From contig NZ_CP061538.1 of NCBI RefSeq assembly GCF_014705945.2, forward strand, positions 1,922,001 through 1,986,000: a stretch of 64,000 nt of DNA, given 5' to 3'. Within the stretch, counting starts at the first letter, position 1, and each line of letters begins with the position of its first letter. Origin of the DNA: Rothia amarae (GTDB taxonomy: Bacteria > Actinomycetota > Actinomycetes > Actinomycetales > Micrococcaceae). Position numbers and translations under genes: made by a program. Shown in pieces: positions 1 through 9,719 of this stretch. The notes under the pieces were generated by a model. That model made no database searches. It saw nothing but the letters and a program-made list of their open reading frames with translations, and had not been told where the DNA came from.

Positions 1-412
1 CTTTATCCGAGACGACGGCGGCTACCTCAATTTCGAGAAAACCGCTGAACTCATTGTGGCTGATCCGGAATCCGAAAGTTCCCAGCTCTACCTCATGAGC
101 CTTGCAGAGAGCATCGTCAACGCAGCAATTATTACAGACCCCTCGGCGCTTCTATTGACCGGCCCCGCCGTCGAAAATAAGGCGTTCTTGAGCCTGCTCA
201 CCGAGCTCATCAGCAAAAAATACCCCTGGCACGATCTCAACATCATTGTCAGTGAGGACGGTGCGCGCGCTATCCGTGATGGTGTTCGTGAAGGCTCTCA
301 TCTGCTCGCGATGGTACGTTTGGGGCTTGCTAATCCCCATGAACTGGGATTGCTTTATCCCCATCGACCCATCAACTTTGGAATCAGCGCTCCAGCAAAT
401 GAGTACAAGTAG
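1..412 (+). CDS. Probable ROK-family protein, C-terminal part (5' end outside window)
   Basis: The reading frame is open from base 2 to a TAG at 410-412, so the gene begins upstream of the window; the GTG at 56 is internal. The visible 136 residues contain the pattern of the last part of ROK-family sugar kinases and regulators: a helix rich in Ala/Ile (AESIVNAAIITDPSALLLTG), a conserved Asp-Pro, then a region ending a small-residue C terminus. That resembles the family's segment in which a helix is followed by a DP-x-x-hydrophobic strand. The N-terminal part that would tell a kinase from an HTH regulator is missing, so substrate and DNA binding cannot be judged. A strong terminator follows at 448-484. 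The family call is by pattern only. Confidence 0.5.
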   Translation, partial: FIRDDGGYLNFEKTAELIVADPESESSQLYLMSLAESIVNAAIITDPSALLLTGPAVENKAFLSLLTELISKKYPWHDLNIIVSEDGARAIRDGVREGSHLLAMVRLGLANPHELGLLYPHRPINFGISAPANEYK

Positions 413-447
413 AGACTAATCTCTCTCCTCATACCTGTTTCATATGC

Positions 448-484
448 AAAAGCGCACCGGCTCATGAGAGCCGGTGCGCTTTTT
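448..484 (+). terminator. Rho-independent terminator of the first gene
   Basis: A perfect 13-bp stem (451-463 with 468-480) with an ATGA loop is flanked by A's on the left and a T run on the right, so it could work from either strand. It ends the plus-strand gene and faces the minus-strand tRNA. Confidence 0.85.
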
Positions 485-513
485 ATCTCTGCCTCTGCTG
501 CAGGCTGAAATCA

Positions 514-590
514 TGGTGCTCCCACTGGGACTCGAACCCAGAACACAAGGATTTTAAGTCCTCTGCCTCTGCCAATTGGGCTATGGGAGC
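514..590 (-). tRNA. tRNA with UAA anticodon (nominal Leu), class I shape
   Basis: On the minus strand this 77-base segment folds as a full cloverleaf with encoded CCA. It has a perfect 7-bp acceptor stem (GCTCCCA/TGGGAGC), a 3-bp D stem, the anticodon stem GAGGA/TCCTT, the loop CTTAAAA, a variable region of only 5 bases (GTGTT), the T stem CTGGG/CCCAG with loop TTCGAGT, and discriminator A73. The anticodon UAA reads the leucine codon UUA. Bacterial leucine tRNAs normally have a long class II variable arm, so the short arm here is unusual. A 12-bp hairpin ends 4 bases before the mature 5' end. The tRNA call is firm; the amino-acid identity is less so. Confidence 0.88.
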
Positions 591-594
591 TGAG

Positions 595-624
595 CTGTGC
601 CTACCGCCAAAACGGTAGGCACAG
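595..624 (-). other. 12-bp hairpin directly 5' of the tRNA
   Basis: A perfect inverted repeat (595-606 with 613-624, loop of 6) lies between the ndh terminator and the tRNA, with only 4 bases to the mature tRNA 5' end on the minus strand. No T run follows it, so it is not a standard terminator. A processing or leader structure is possible. Confidence 0.6.
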
Positions 625-649
625 AAAACTATCTAGTTATTTATACCAG

Positions 650-674
650 AAAATTCGGAATACGTTATATTCCG
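650..674 (-). terminator. Probable terminator of the NADH dehydrogenase gene
   Basis: On the minus strand, a 7-bp stem (656-662 with 668-674, loop of 5) is followed by AATTTTC. It lies just after the ndh stop codon. A second small stem overlaps the stop codon itself (about 684-705). Confidence 0.6.
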
Positions 675-693
675 CCGTAAGAAGGCGTCTCGA

Positions 694-2079
694 TTAGAGA
701 CGTGCCTTTGACTTTTCAGGAGCGGTACCGGTAGCAGTTTGGAATGCGCGGCGGGGTGAACGCTGGTGACGAATCGAAGTGGTGTCGCGACCGAAGATCT
801 GGTTCATAGCCCAGCCAGCAACCACGCGAGCGGTACGCTCGGTGGTGGGGATAGCCATGCCGTGGTAACCGCGGTGCATCAACCATGCAAGAGGACCGCT
901 GATGCTCTTGCCCTTGATGTTTGCAACGCCCTTCCAGGAGCCCAGGCCTGCTACTGCACCCATGTTCTCGTGGTAGTAGTCGGTCAAGGACTCGCCGCGG
1001 CGAGCTGCCAAGAGGTTTTCAGCAAGCTTAACTGCCTGACGTGAGGCGTGCTGCGCGTTAGGTACGCAGAAGCCGCCAACGCCGCCACCGGAGAGGTCAG
1101 GAACAGCAGCGTTATCGCCAGCAGCCCATGCGCCTTCGATAACACCATTATCGCCGGTAACACGCAAATCTGCGCCTACGCGAACGCGACCGCGCTCGTC
1201 GATGGGGAAATCAGTGTCTTTGAGCATGGGTGAAGCGGCAACGCCTGCAGTCCAAATCAAAGTATCGGTGTCGAGTTCACCGGCAGGGGACTTATCACCC
1301 ATGTTGATGAGCGCCAAGTGGCCATCAGTTGCGTCTGCAAGAGAGGTATTCAACAGAACCTCGATGCCGCGGGCACGAAGTTCAGCAACAACCTTCTCTG
1401 CACGGTCAGCAGGAACCTCAGGCATAATGCGAGGAGCAGCTTCAACCAATACAAAACGCAAATCTGAAACGCGCAGACGATCGTTACGCTTAACAGCTTC
1501 ACGGGCCATATCTTCGAGTTCAGCAATGGTTTCAATCCCTGCGAAACCGCCACCGACAATAACGAAGGTCAACGCACGACGGCGAGCGTCTTCGTTCTCT
1601 TCCAAAGAAGCAACTTCGATACGCTCAAGAACCCAGTTGCGTACAGCAACAGCTTCTTCAACGCTCTTCATGCCAATAGCTACTTCAGCAAGACCGGGGA
1701 TGGGGAACGCGCGGGTTACAGCGCCTGCGCCCAAAACAATCTCGTCATAGGTAATGTCAAAAGCTTCGCCAGCGTCGATAGGCTCAACGGTAGCGGTCTT
1801 GGTAGCGTGGTTAATCTTGGTGATACGTCCACCAACGATTTCGGTGTCGCGCAGGTGCTGGCGCAAAGGAACGGTAGCGTTGCGTCCTTCTATGGAACCT
1901 GCTGCAACTTCGGGAAGGAAGGGCTGGTAGGTCATGTAGGGGTTAGGCTCAACGATGGTAACAACGCCGCCGGTTTCTTTCACAGCTTTCTGAATCTTCT
2001 GTGCCACGGTGAAGCCCACGTAACCGCCGCCTACGATAAGTACGCGAGGACGATCCTGAGCCAATTTGGTGAATGCCAT
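694..2079 (-). CDS. ndh: Type II NADH dehydrogenase (FAD-dependent NAD(P)H:quinone oxidoreductase)
   Basis: A single-subunit flavoprotein of 461 residues that would pass electrons from NADH to menaquinone at the inner face of the membrane without pumping protons. Two Rossmann folds are visible: the FAD-binding GGGYVG at residues 17-22 and the NADH-binding GGGFAG at 176-181. The second FAD contact, AAGDNA, is at 319-324. The C-terminal stretch after about residue 390 is amphipathic and basic, as expected for the membrane-docking helices of this family. Length matches the family. The start has an upstream AAGGAAG ribosome-binding site. The gene stands alone: 228 bases separate it from the protease gene upstream, and a terminator follows. 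Confidence 0.9.
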   Translation of the reverse strand: MAFTKLAQDRPRVLIVGGGYVGFTVAQKIQKAVKETGGVVTIVEPNPYMTYQPFLPEVAAGSIEGRNATVPLRQHLRDTEIVGGRITKINHATKTATVEPIDAGEAFDITYDEIVLGAGAVTRAFPIPGLAEVAIGMKSVEEAVAVRNWVLERIEVASLEENEDARRRALTFVIVGGGFAGIETIAELEDMAREAVKRNDRLRVSDLRFVLVEAAPRIMPEVPADRAEKVVAELRARGIEVLLNTSLADATDGHLALINMGDKSPAGELDTDTLIWTAGVAASPMLKDTDFPIDERGRVRVGADLRVTGDNGVIEGAWAAGDNAAVPDLSGGGVGGFCVPNAQHASRQAVKLAENLLAARRGESLTDYYHENMGAVAGLGSWKGVANIKGKSISGPLAWLMHRGYHGMAIPTTERTARVVAGWAMNQIFGRDTTSIRHQRSPRRAFQTATGTAPEKSKARL

Positions 2080-2307
2080 ATTATGCTTCTTCCTTGTCTT
2101 CTAGGTGGTGCTTTAGACAGCACATACCATAGTCTGCGCCGAAAATATTTACTTTAAAAATAACACCTTTTAGATAGTGGTGTACTCGGGCAGATGAGTA
2201 CATTTGCTCATAGGCTATCTTGCCATCTTAAAGCAACAAATAACATTTGCACCGCGGAAGAGCGGCACAGATTTAGCTGAAAGATAACCTTACTTCACAA
2301 CATATTC

Positions 2308-3693
2308 TTACTTTATGCTTCGTGGCTCGCGATTTTTGCCGCCCTTGAGCCACTGAACCGTTCCTGCAGTGATAATAACTACCCAGAAAGCAAAGCCTCC
2401 GAGCACAATAAACGGGAGAATCCCCGAGTCTTCAGCCGGGCGTGAGGGGGTAGGGGCAGCAACGTCGTGCACCTGCTCGCCTTTTTGGTGGACAGGTGTT
2501 GGCGTGGCAGAGGCATCGGCAACTTCCTGGTTTTCCGTTTTGCGATGTACAGCAATCCATTCTTTAACAGAACCCAGAGGATTCTGCGATGCATTGTCGG
2601 AAACGTCCTCCCCTAGCGCCTTAGAGGGGTTGATAATTCCAAATCCATAGATGGGGTCACGCCCGGGTTCGCCCCCGTCATCGGCAGATTCAATAATGCG
2701 CTGAATAATTTGATGGGAAGTCAGGTTCGGGTACTTAGCTTTAATAAGAGCTGCTAACCCGGTCACGAGAGGGGCTGCTCCCGATGTACCAGACCACACC
2801 GCGTAGTTATCTCCGGGTATTGCCCCCATCAAGTTTTCACTGGGCGCAGCAACTGCAATGGAAATACCTTGCGAGGAGGAAGACCACGAATCTTTCCTCC
2901 GCGCGTCCACACCTCCGACGGTGAGCACACCGGGGATAGTGGCAGGGGCACCCACCTGGGTCACGCCCGAACCCCGGTTGCCCGAAGAAGCTACGATGAG
3001 CACTCCTTTTTCTTCAGCATAAGCGAATGCCTCGTCCCATGACTGCGGCCAGGAGGTGTTATTAGACCCCACCGAGAGGTTAATAATATTGGCATGATGA
3101 TCGACCGCATATTTCACTGCCTGAGGAATCTGCTCGTCAATCGACTTGTGGTTCTCCCCCACCGTTCCAATTTCAAGCGAAATAGGCATGATTTTAGCGT
3201 CGGGCGCCACGCCCAACATCCCTGCCGGCTTCCCGGGCCAGGAGGAATCCCCAACAGTTATGCCGTCGTCGTGCCCGTGCCCTGCAATCATTGAGGCCAC
3301 CAGCGTCCCGTGCTCCGGTTCTACACCTAGACCTTCGCCGCCGTCGTCGTCACCTTTATCGGAGGCGTCCCACCCTTTTACCACGTTGTTTTTCAAATCT
3401 TGATGGGTGGCGTCTACCCCTGTATCAATGACCGCTACCGTGACACCTTCACCGGTGCTTTCTTTCCACGCGTCATCGAAACCATAGTCAGTCAGCCAGT
3501 ATTCGCGTGCACGAATCGAATCTCCCGGCGGAGTGTCAATAGCTGGAATCGAAGGCAGGTAAGAAGGCGGCGCTGAAGGAGTAGGTACAGCAAGCACTGC
3601 ACTTGTACCTGACAGACTGAGCGCGCAGGTGAGCCCCGCCGTAGCTAAAAGGGCAGGTAACGTTCGGTGGCTTCGGGGAAATGAATCAAACAT
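2308..3693 (-). CDS. Mycosin-like subtilisin-family serine protease
   Basis: A 461-residue exported subtilase. Residues 1-35 form a signal peptide. The catalytic triad is clear: Asp90 in VAVIDTGVD, His128 in EHGTLVA, and Ser304 in SGTSGAAP; Asn239 in SSGN is the oxyanion residue. A membrane helix near residues 428-447, followed by a basic cytosolic tail, anchors the C terminus. This layout (signal, subtilase, Pro-rich linker, C-terminal anchor) is that of mycosins, the proteases that accompany type VII secretion. No EccC, EccB, EccD or WXG100 gene is in the window, so its partner system is elsewhere or absent. The gene follows ppx by about 20 bases. The ATG has no good Shine-Dalgarno; it follows a C run. 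Confidence 0.85.
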   Translation of the reverse strand: MFDSFPRSHRTLPALLATAGLTCALSLSGTSAVLAVPTPSAPPSYLPSIPAIDTPPGDSIRAREYWLTDYGFDDAWKESTGEGVTVAVIDTGVDATHQDLKNNVVKGWDASDKGDDDGGEGLGVEPEHGTLVASMIAGHGHDDGITVGDSSWPGKPAGMLGVAPDAKIMPISLEIGTVGENHKSIDEQIPQAVKYAVDHHANIINLSVGSNNTSWPQSWDEAFAYAEEKGVLIVASSGNRGSGVTQVGAPATIPGVLTVGGVDARRKDSWSSSSQGISIAVAAPSENLMGAIPGDNYAVWSGTSGAAPLVTGLAALIKAKYPNLTSHQIIQRIIESADDGGEPGRDPIYGFGIINPSKALGEDVSDNASQNPLGSVKEWIAVHRKTENQEVADASATPTPVHQKGEQVHDVAAPTPSRPAEDSGILPFIVLGGFAFWVVIITAGTVQWLKGGKNREPRSIK

Positions 3694-3712
3694 GGGGGGA
3701 CGCGTCGAGAGA

Positions 3713-4666
3713 TTAGCGGGTTGAATCTATTTGAGAGAGCACCAGGCCATCTAAAATATCGAATTCGCTGGCGATGGCACCGTCAATTTTTCCCCCGCTG
3801 AGCTGCGAGAGGCGTTCAACGATACGTGCCCAGATAAGCGCACCGGTGCCGATAACGTCGATGCGGCCCTCATGCATAAACCCCAGAGCCGCGCGTTGTT
3901 CCCTATCCATGGAGTAGAGCGAACGCGCTGCTTTTTCAATTTCTTTAACCGGCAGGTAGGTGGCGTTGATTGCCTGTGAATCATAAGTATCAAGATTGAG
4001 GGCATGGGCGGTCACTGTGGTGGCGGTTCCCGCCACGCCAATTAGCCGCTCAGCCGAATAGAAGTCAATTGTCTCTGCGGCTTCATCAATTGCACGATCG
4101 ACATCGAGGAGAATTTGCTCCCGCTGTTCCACCGTCAGAGGCGAGGACGCCGCATAACGTTCGGTAAGCCGCACGCATCCGATGTTCAGCGAACGCGCCG
4201 CTACAATCCCCTGTTGGTTTCCCAATACAAATTCGGTAGAACCGCCACCCAAATCGACCACAACGGTGCGCTGATCCGAGTTATTAACCGCCGACGCCGC
4301 ACCGGCAAACGAAAGAGCTGCCTCTTCTTCTCCGGCAATGACTTCGGGGCGTACTCCCAGTATTTCTTCAATACCCTCGATAAAAATTTGCCGATTCTGG
4401 GCGTCGCGAGTGGCGCTAGTTGCGCCAAAGCGCAGGCTCTGCACATCATACCGAGCCAGTATTTCCGCGTATTCACGAGCAACAGCAAAAGTACGTTGGA
4501 GCGCAGCCTCTGCGAATTTTCCGGTGGCATCCACGCCTTCGCCCAGCCGAACAATCTTCATGATTCGTTCTAAATCGACGAGCTGAGGGCCGTTTTCAGT
4601 CTGCTCCACCTCGGCAATGAGTAATCGAATGGAGTTAGTTCCGCAGTCAATGGCACCGATACGCAC
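3713..4666 (-). CDS. ppx: Ppx/GppA family exopolyphosphatase
   Basis: A cytoplasmic phosphatase of 317 residues predicted to remove phosphate from inorganic polyphosphate or convert pppGpp to ppGpp. It has the ASKHA fold signatures: the N-terminal AIDCGTNSIRLLIAE near residues 5-19, the acidic AGEEEA near 111, and the phosphate-binding DLGGGSTEF at 138-146. At about 317 residues it is the short actinobacterial form, without the C-terminal HD domain of enterobacterial Ppx. It starts with GTG behind GAGG. It is the fourth gene of the eno-ftsB-DUF501-ppx run, a conserved order in actinobacteria, so co-transcription is likely. Sequence alone does not separate polyphosphatase from pppGpp activity. 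Confidence 0.88.
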   Translation of the reverse strand: MRIGAIDCGTNSIRLLIAEVEQTENGPQLVDLERIMKIVRLGEGVDATGKFAEAALQRTFAVAREYAEILARYDVQSLRFGATSATRDAQNRQIFIEGIEEILGVRPEVIAGEEEAALSFAGAASAVNNSDQRTVVVDLGGGSTEFVLGNQQGIVAARSLNIGCVRLTERYAASSPLTVEQREQILLDVDRAIDEAAETIDFYSAERLIGVAGTATTVTAHALNLDTYDSQAINATYLPVKEIEKAARSLYSMDREQRAALGFMHEGRIDVIGTGALIWARIVERLSQLSGGKIDGAIASEFDILDGLVLSQIDSTR

Positions 4667-4699
4667 CGTAGTACCTCTTTCGTTGTCAGCCGGTAGTTT

Positions 4700-5341
4700 T
4701 TAGCCCTCAAATGATTCGCGCCAGGCGGGATCACAAGCGCATTGCTCGGGTGTCCAATACTCAGCAATCAAATCAAGGGTTTCATCGCCAAAAGGATTGA
4801 TGCCGCGACCCACAGAAAGGGTGTGCCCTAATACGGCGTGCAAGCACTTCACGCGGGTGGGCATGCCACCGGCTGAAATACCGTCAATCTCAGGGACTTC
4901 TTCGGTTCCAGTCTGGAGGCGAATACGCTCACGCTCGGCAATGTAATTTTCGTGCGCCGCCTGATACTGCTGGGCGATTTCTGGATCCTCTGCAATGCGA
5001 TCAGTCATCTCATACATCTTGCCCTCTGCCTCAAAGCGGCTAGCTGCCGCTGTAATGACGGGGTGAGCAAGGTAAAACACGGTAGGAAAAGGCGAGCCAT
5101 TGGAAAGGCGCGGTGCAGTTGCCGCCACCAGCGGATTTCCGCAAACGCAACGGGCGGGGATTTCTGCGACGTCGCGTACCTGCCGACCTAATTCTTGCGA
5201 TAGCACGTGAATATCAAGCGCGCTGGGAGCCAGAGTTTCTGCAGTCACTCCAAACCCACCGGGAGAACCGGTATCCGAGGTAGAGAGGGCTGCCGCAGAC
5301 GAATTTTTCTGCGAAGTACTAGTGTGTTCGGTGCTCATCAT
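4700..5341 (-). CDS. DUF501 domain-containing protein
   Basis: A 213-residue cytoplasmic protein of the actinobacterial DUF501 family; its biochemical role is unknown. The first 40 residues are low in complexity (Ser/Thr/Ala rich). The domain runs from about residue 42 to the end and carries three cysteine motifs: CVCG at 65-68, KCLH at 165-168 and CAC at 201-203, plus several His residues, so metal binding is possible but unproven. It lies between the FtsB-like gene and ppx, the usual place for this family. The first two codons are both ATG, and the AAGGA site would suit the second (5338) as well. Confidence 0.85.
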   Translation of the reverse strand: MMSTEHTSTSQKNSSAAALSTSDTGSPGGFGVTAETLAPSALDIHVLSQELGRQVRDVAEIPARCVCGNPLVAATAPRLSNGSPFPTVFYLAHPVITAAASRFEAEGKMYEMTDRIAEDPEIAQQYQAAHENYIAERERIRLQTGTEEVPEIDGISAGGMPTRVKCLHAVLGHTLSVGRGINPFGDETLDLIAEYWTPEQCACDPAWRESFEG

Positions 5342-5409
5342 TTCCTTGAAATGTATTCAGCACCTTCCAGTGCTGAGAAATGGGATAAATCGTTAGAAAG
5401 TAAAGATTA

Positions 5410-6027
5410 CTACGGGGTAGATGCTGAAGTCGTAGCCGCGGGTGTTGAGGTACTGGTAATTGAGTCAGCAGAGGCGCTCGCAGAGGCAGCAGGCTGATCT
5501 GGTGCAGTGGTGGTGCTCGACGACGGATCGACCGTCGTATTCTCGCTCTTCTCGCCGTCTAATGCAGCAGACTGGAACGAATTCCACAGCCCATTAGCCC
5601 AGGAGTCCTCGGGCGCAGTTTGTGCTTGAGCCGAGGTGTCGTCTGCAAGACTGGATGTAAAGTCGGTGCCCACCACCAGGTAGGGAGTCTCTCCCTCGCT
5701 GACGTAGTAGAGGCGGCTTTTCGCCTGTTGTTTGACGTAATTGTCATCTTTCCACCAGCTCAGCTGAGTCTTCAAATCAGAATTCTCTGCTTGGAGTTGG
5801 GAAATATGGTCTTTGACCTGATTAATCTCAGCCTGTTGCCGGAAAAACGTAGAAACCGAGGCGTAAGTGGTCAAAATAATGACGAAGAGAACAACCATCG
5901 CGATGAGAAAGCGCCCTGAAAAGGCATGAGCTGCAACAGGAGTGCCGCCTGTGGTATCGACGGGCTTACTTCCGGTACCAAAAAAACTCGCTAACGAGCG
6001 TCCGCGTCGTTTCTTCTTCTGAGCCAC
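5410..6027 (-). CDS. Septum formation initiator (FtsB/DivIC) family protein
   Basis: A single-pass membrane protein of the divisome. After a basic cytoplasmic tail (KKKRRGR), a membrane helix lies near residues 37-58, followed by a coiled coil rich in Gln/Leu (INQVKDHISQLQAENSDLKT) and the family's short globular end (KDDNYVKQQAKSRLYYVSEGE). The last 80 residues are Ser/Thr/Ala/Pro rich and would be extracellular; this tail is not part of the core family. I chose the GTG at 6027, which has AAGGGG 9 bases upstream; an in-frame GTG at 6063 has no well-placed site. The gene sits between eno and DUF501, as in other actinobacteria, and probably shares their transcript. Confidence 0.85.
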   Translation of the reverse strand: MAQKKKRRGRSLASFFGTGSKPVDTTGGTPVAAHAFSGRFLIAMVVLFVIILTTYASVSTFFRQQAEINQVKDHISQLQAENSDLKTQLSWWKDDNYVKQQAKSRLYYVSEGETPYLVVGTDFTSSLADDTSAQAQTAPEDSWANGLWNSFQSAALDGEKSENTTVDPSSSTTTAPDQPAASASASADSITSTSTPAATTSASTP

Positions 6028-6131
6028 CGTGGTTGTACCCCTTACTCCGCTTTGATAAGGCACCTCTTGTGAAAAACTAGGTGCTTCTTGAAATTCTACC
6101 CGTTAGAACTGAACCTGCGCTGGATACAGCA

Positions 6132-6161
6132 GTGCCCTCGACTGTATCAAGCCGAGGGCAC
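6132..6161 (-). other. Hairpin between eno and ftsB
   Basis: A 9-bp inverted repeat (about 6132-6140 with 6153-6161) lies between the enolase stop and the FtsB-like gene. It has no T run on the minus strand, so it may reduce read-through or protect the eno 3' end rather than end transcription. Confidence 0.5.
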
Positions 6162-6197
6162 ATCTGTTATCTCACGAGATGATCGTGAAAGTTTCGC

Positions 6198-7487
<1,290 letters not shown>

Positions 7488-7680
7488 TTAGAAGCTTACA
7501 AAGATTGGCTATTGGTTAACCCGTAGCAAGTGTTGTCAAAAACCACGAGAGCCTCTTCCACTTCTTATTTTAGCAAAAAACCCACATAAGCACACAGGTT
7601 CGCAGTGATTCCATCCGACTAAATCGGGATTTTCTTTCCTTCAATTCAGCTTTTTCCCACGCATACCCACACACCCCGCC

Positions 7681-8376
7681 TTATTCCGAAGCAGAAAGAC
7701 CGTCTTCAGCTTGAGCGATTACCCCTCGCGTATAGGCTCGCAACGCGCGTTCAGGGTCAAGCCCCTGAGCGCGTGCTCGTTGCACAGCAACAAACAAAAA
7801 CGCTCCCAGCTCTTCTTCATTGCTTACTTCATCCAGCATCGGCGCTTGCTTGGATTCCTGCAGTTCCACCCCACCTTTGTCTGCTTTTGAGAGAGTTTTC
7901 TCTGCCAAAGATAGAGCGGGCAAATGAGGCGGAATACCGTCGAACACCGACGTTCTCTCCGGTTTTTCCAGCTTTTTGAGCTCGTCCCAGCGAGCCACGA
8001 CGTCGTCGATGTCAGAAGATTCGCCCGCAAAGACGTGCGGGTGGCGTCTCTCCATCTTTTCGTTGAGTCCACGAATCACATCGACCACGGTGAACCGCTC
8101 ATCCCCCGGCGTTTCCTGCGCAATGCGGGCATGAAAAACTACCTGTAGGAGCACGTCGCCCAGTTCTTCTTTAAGCAGATTTCGATTTACGCCCTGAGGA
8201 GCCTCAATTGCTTCGATCACTTCATACGCTTCTTCGATGAGGTAACGCACCAAAGATTCATGGGTCTGTTCCGCATCCCAGGGGCAGCCACCGGCTGAGC
8301 GCAATCGGTCCATCACCGCCACCAAACGGGCAAACTCCTGAGCGGCCTGCTGAGTAACTTTTTCGTGGTTTTCCAT
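7681..8376 (-). CDS. mazG: Nucleoside triphosphate pyrophosphohydrolase
   Basis: A cytoplasmic all-alpha NTP pyrophosphohydrolase that hydrolyses (d)NTPs, often non-canonical ones, to monophosphates. It contains the MazG signature GGCPWDAEQTHESLVRYL followed by the metal-binding EEAYEV and EELGDVLLQ motifs. At 231 residues it is shorter than the two-domain E. coli protein (about 263), but both the first catalytic domain and a C-terminal helical part (ARAQGLDPERALRAY) are present. I chose the ATG at 8376, which has GGGGAAAG 5 bases upstream; a TTG directly before it is also in frame. It follows the adenosine deaminase gene by about 60 bases and may be read from that transcript. Confidence 0.9.
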   Translation of the reverse strand: MENHEKVTQQAAQEFARLVAVMDRLRSAGGCPWDAEQTHESLVRYLIEEAYEVIEAIEAPQGVNRNLLKEELGDVLLQVVFHARIAQETPGDERFTVVDVIRGLNEKMERRHPHVFAGESSDIDDVVARWDELKKLEKPERTSVFDGIPPHLPALSLAEKTLSKADKGGVELQESKQAPMLDEVSNEEELGAFLFVAVQRARAQGLDPERALRAYTRGVIAQAEDGLSASE

Positions 8377-8435
8377 CAATTCTTTCCCCGGTAGACGTAC
8401 GGCACATTAATTTTTACTCACTCAGTATTGTGCTT

Positions 8436-9638
8436 TTAACTCTGACCCTGTGATTGCGCCTGGATGAGTTTCAGATAGGGACCTTGCACCGAACGCGTCA
8501 GCATCTGCTTCTCGTCCATCGAAATAAAAGCACCCTCGATTGCGTTCATGGTCAGCTCAAAAAATTCATTGGCTCCGTATCCAAAATTTTGCGCCAGTTC
8601 AGTGAATTCGCGGGTCATGCTGGTGCCACTCATCAGGCGGTTATCGGGTCCCACTGCCACCGAGAAACCAGCATCTCGCAAGAGAGTTATCGGATGTTCC
8701 TTGATAGTTCGAGCGAACTCGCTCTGACTTACTTTGCCTTCATGCACAGCATAAGCGGCGTCGGTATGCAGATTGGAGCAGGGGCAGACTTCCAAAGTAA
8801 TACGGCGGTCTTTCACCCAGCTAGCAACCTGCCCCAGCTGCAAAATGGGATCAGTGGGATTCATGCCCGGCATTAGTTCCCCGGTCGGATCGACGTCGGC
8901 AACCGTGGTGTAAGAGAAATCTTCGGTAATACGGACGCCGTGACCTAAACGCAGAGCACGACCCTGCAAGAGCGCCGAACGAATAGATTCAATTCCCGCT
9001 GCCTCACCAGCATGCAAGGTGACGGGCATGAAATTTTCTGCGACATAATCCAAAGCGCTCTGATGATATGCGCAGTCAAAACCGTCTTCAGGGCCAGCAA
9101 GATCAAAACCTACCACCCCAATCCGGCGATGGCGCACGGCTGCTTGCGCTACCTCTAGCGAGCGGTCATTTTGCCGCATAGCGCAAACTAGTTGGTTGAC
9201 CAAGACGCGGCCACCGTGTTCGGCAACGAATTCCATGCCTTCCATCAGACCGTCTGCAACGGCTTCAATTGCTTCGTCCAGGTTCATGCCGCCTTCGGTA
9301 TGAAGTTCCGGTGCCCACCGTACCTCGCCGTACACAACGCCGTCACCCGCCAATGTTAAAACATGCTCTTTAGCTACACGACGCAGATGCTCAGGTCGTT
9401 GAGTCAGAGCCACGGTGTGGGAGAACGTCTCTAAATAGCGATCCAGCGAGCGCGAATCAGATGCCTCTTCAAACCAAGTTTGGAGGGCAGCGGGATCGGT
9501 TGCAGGCAGTTCGTATCCAATTTCCTGCGCGATTTCAATCATGGTCTGGGTCTGCAGTCCCCCATCTAGATGATCGTGCAAACACACTTTAGGGAGGGTC
9601 TGAATCCAGCTGAAATCTGCCGAGGGTGAGGTGCTCAT
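8436..9638 (-). CDS. add: Adenosine deaminase
   Basis: A cytoplasmic metal-dependent deaminase converting adenosine or deoxyadenosine to inosine or deoxyinosine. It has 400 residues and the amidohydrolase metal ligands: HDH at 21-23 (LHDHLDGG), TLHAGEA in the middle, GHGVRI, and the VGPDNRLMSGT loop that holds the catalytic Asp. The HDHLDGG and DNRLMSGTSMTRE variants fit the actinobacterial subgroup. A perfect terminator (9670-9707) lies between this gene and the acidic-protein gene upstream, so add probably has some independent transcription. Its place next to deoA, cdd and a nucleoside ABC transporter supports a role in nucleoside salvage. Confidence 0.93.
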   Translation of the reverse strand: MSTSPSADFSWIQTLPKVCLHDHLDGGLQTQTMIEIAQEIGYELPATDPAALQTWFEEASDSRSLDRYLETFSHTVALTQRPEHLRRVAKEHVLTLAGDGVVYGEVRWAPELHTEGGMNLDEAIEAVADGLMEGMEFVAEHGGRVLVNQLVCAMRQNDRSLEVAQAAVRHRRIGVVGFDLAGPEDGFDCAYHQSALDYVAENFMPVTLHAGEAAGIESIRSALLQGRALRLGHGVRITEDFSYTTVADVDPTGELMPGMNPTDPILQLGQVASWVKDRRITLEVCPCSNLHTDAAYAVHEGKVSQSEFARTIKEHPITLLRDAGFSVAVGPDNRLMSGTSMTREFTELAQNFGYGANEFFELTMNAIEGAFISMDEKQMLTRSVQGPYLKLIQAQSQGQS

Positions 9639-9669
9639 ATCGTCCTGTTAATCGTTCCGGTTAACCAAA

Positions 9670-9707
9670 AATGGTCGGGCTATCCTTTCAAGGATAGCCC
9701 GACCATT
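9670..9707 (-). terminator. Rho-independent terminator between the acidic-protein gene and add
   Basis: A perfect 18-bp stem with a 2-base centre is followed on the minus strand by TTTGGTT, giving a T run of five. It is the strongest terminator in the nucleoside cluster and separates add from the genes upstream. Confidence 0.9.
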
Positions 9708-9719
9708 CTTATCTATGTT

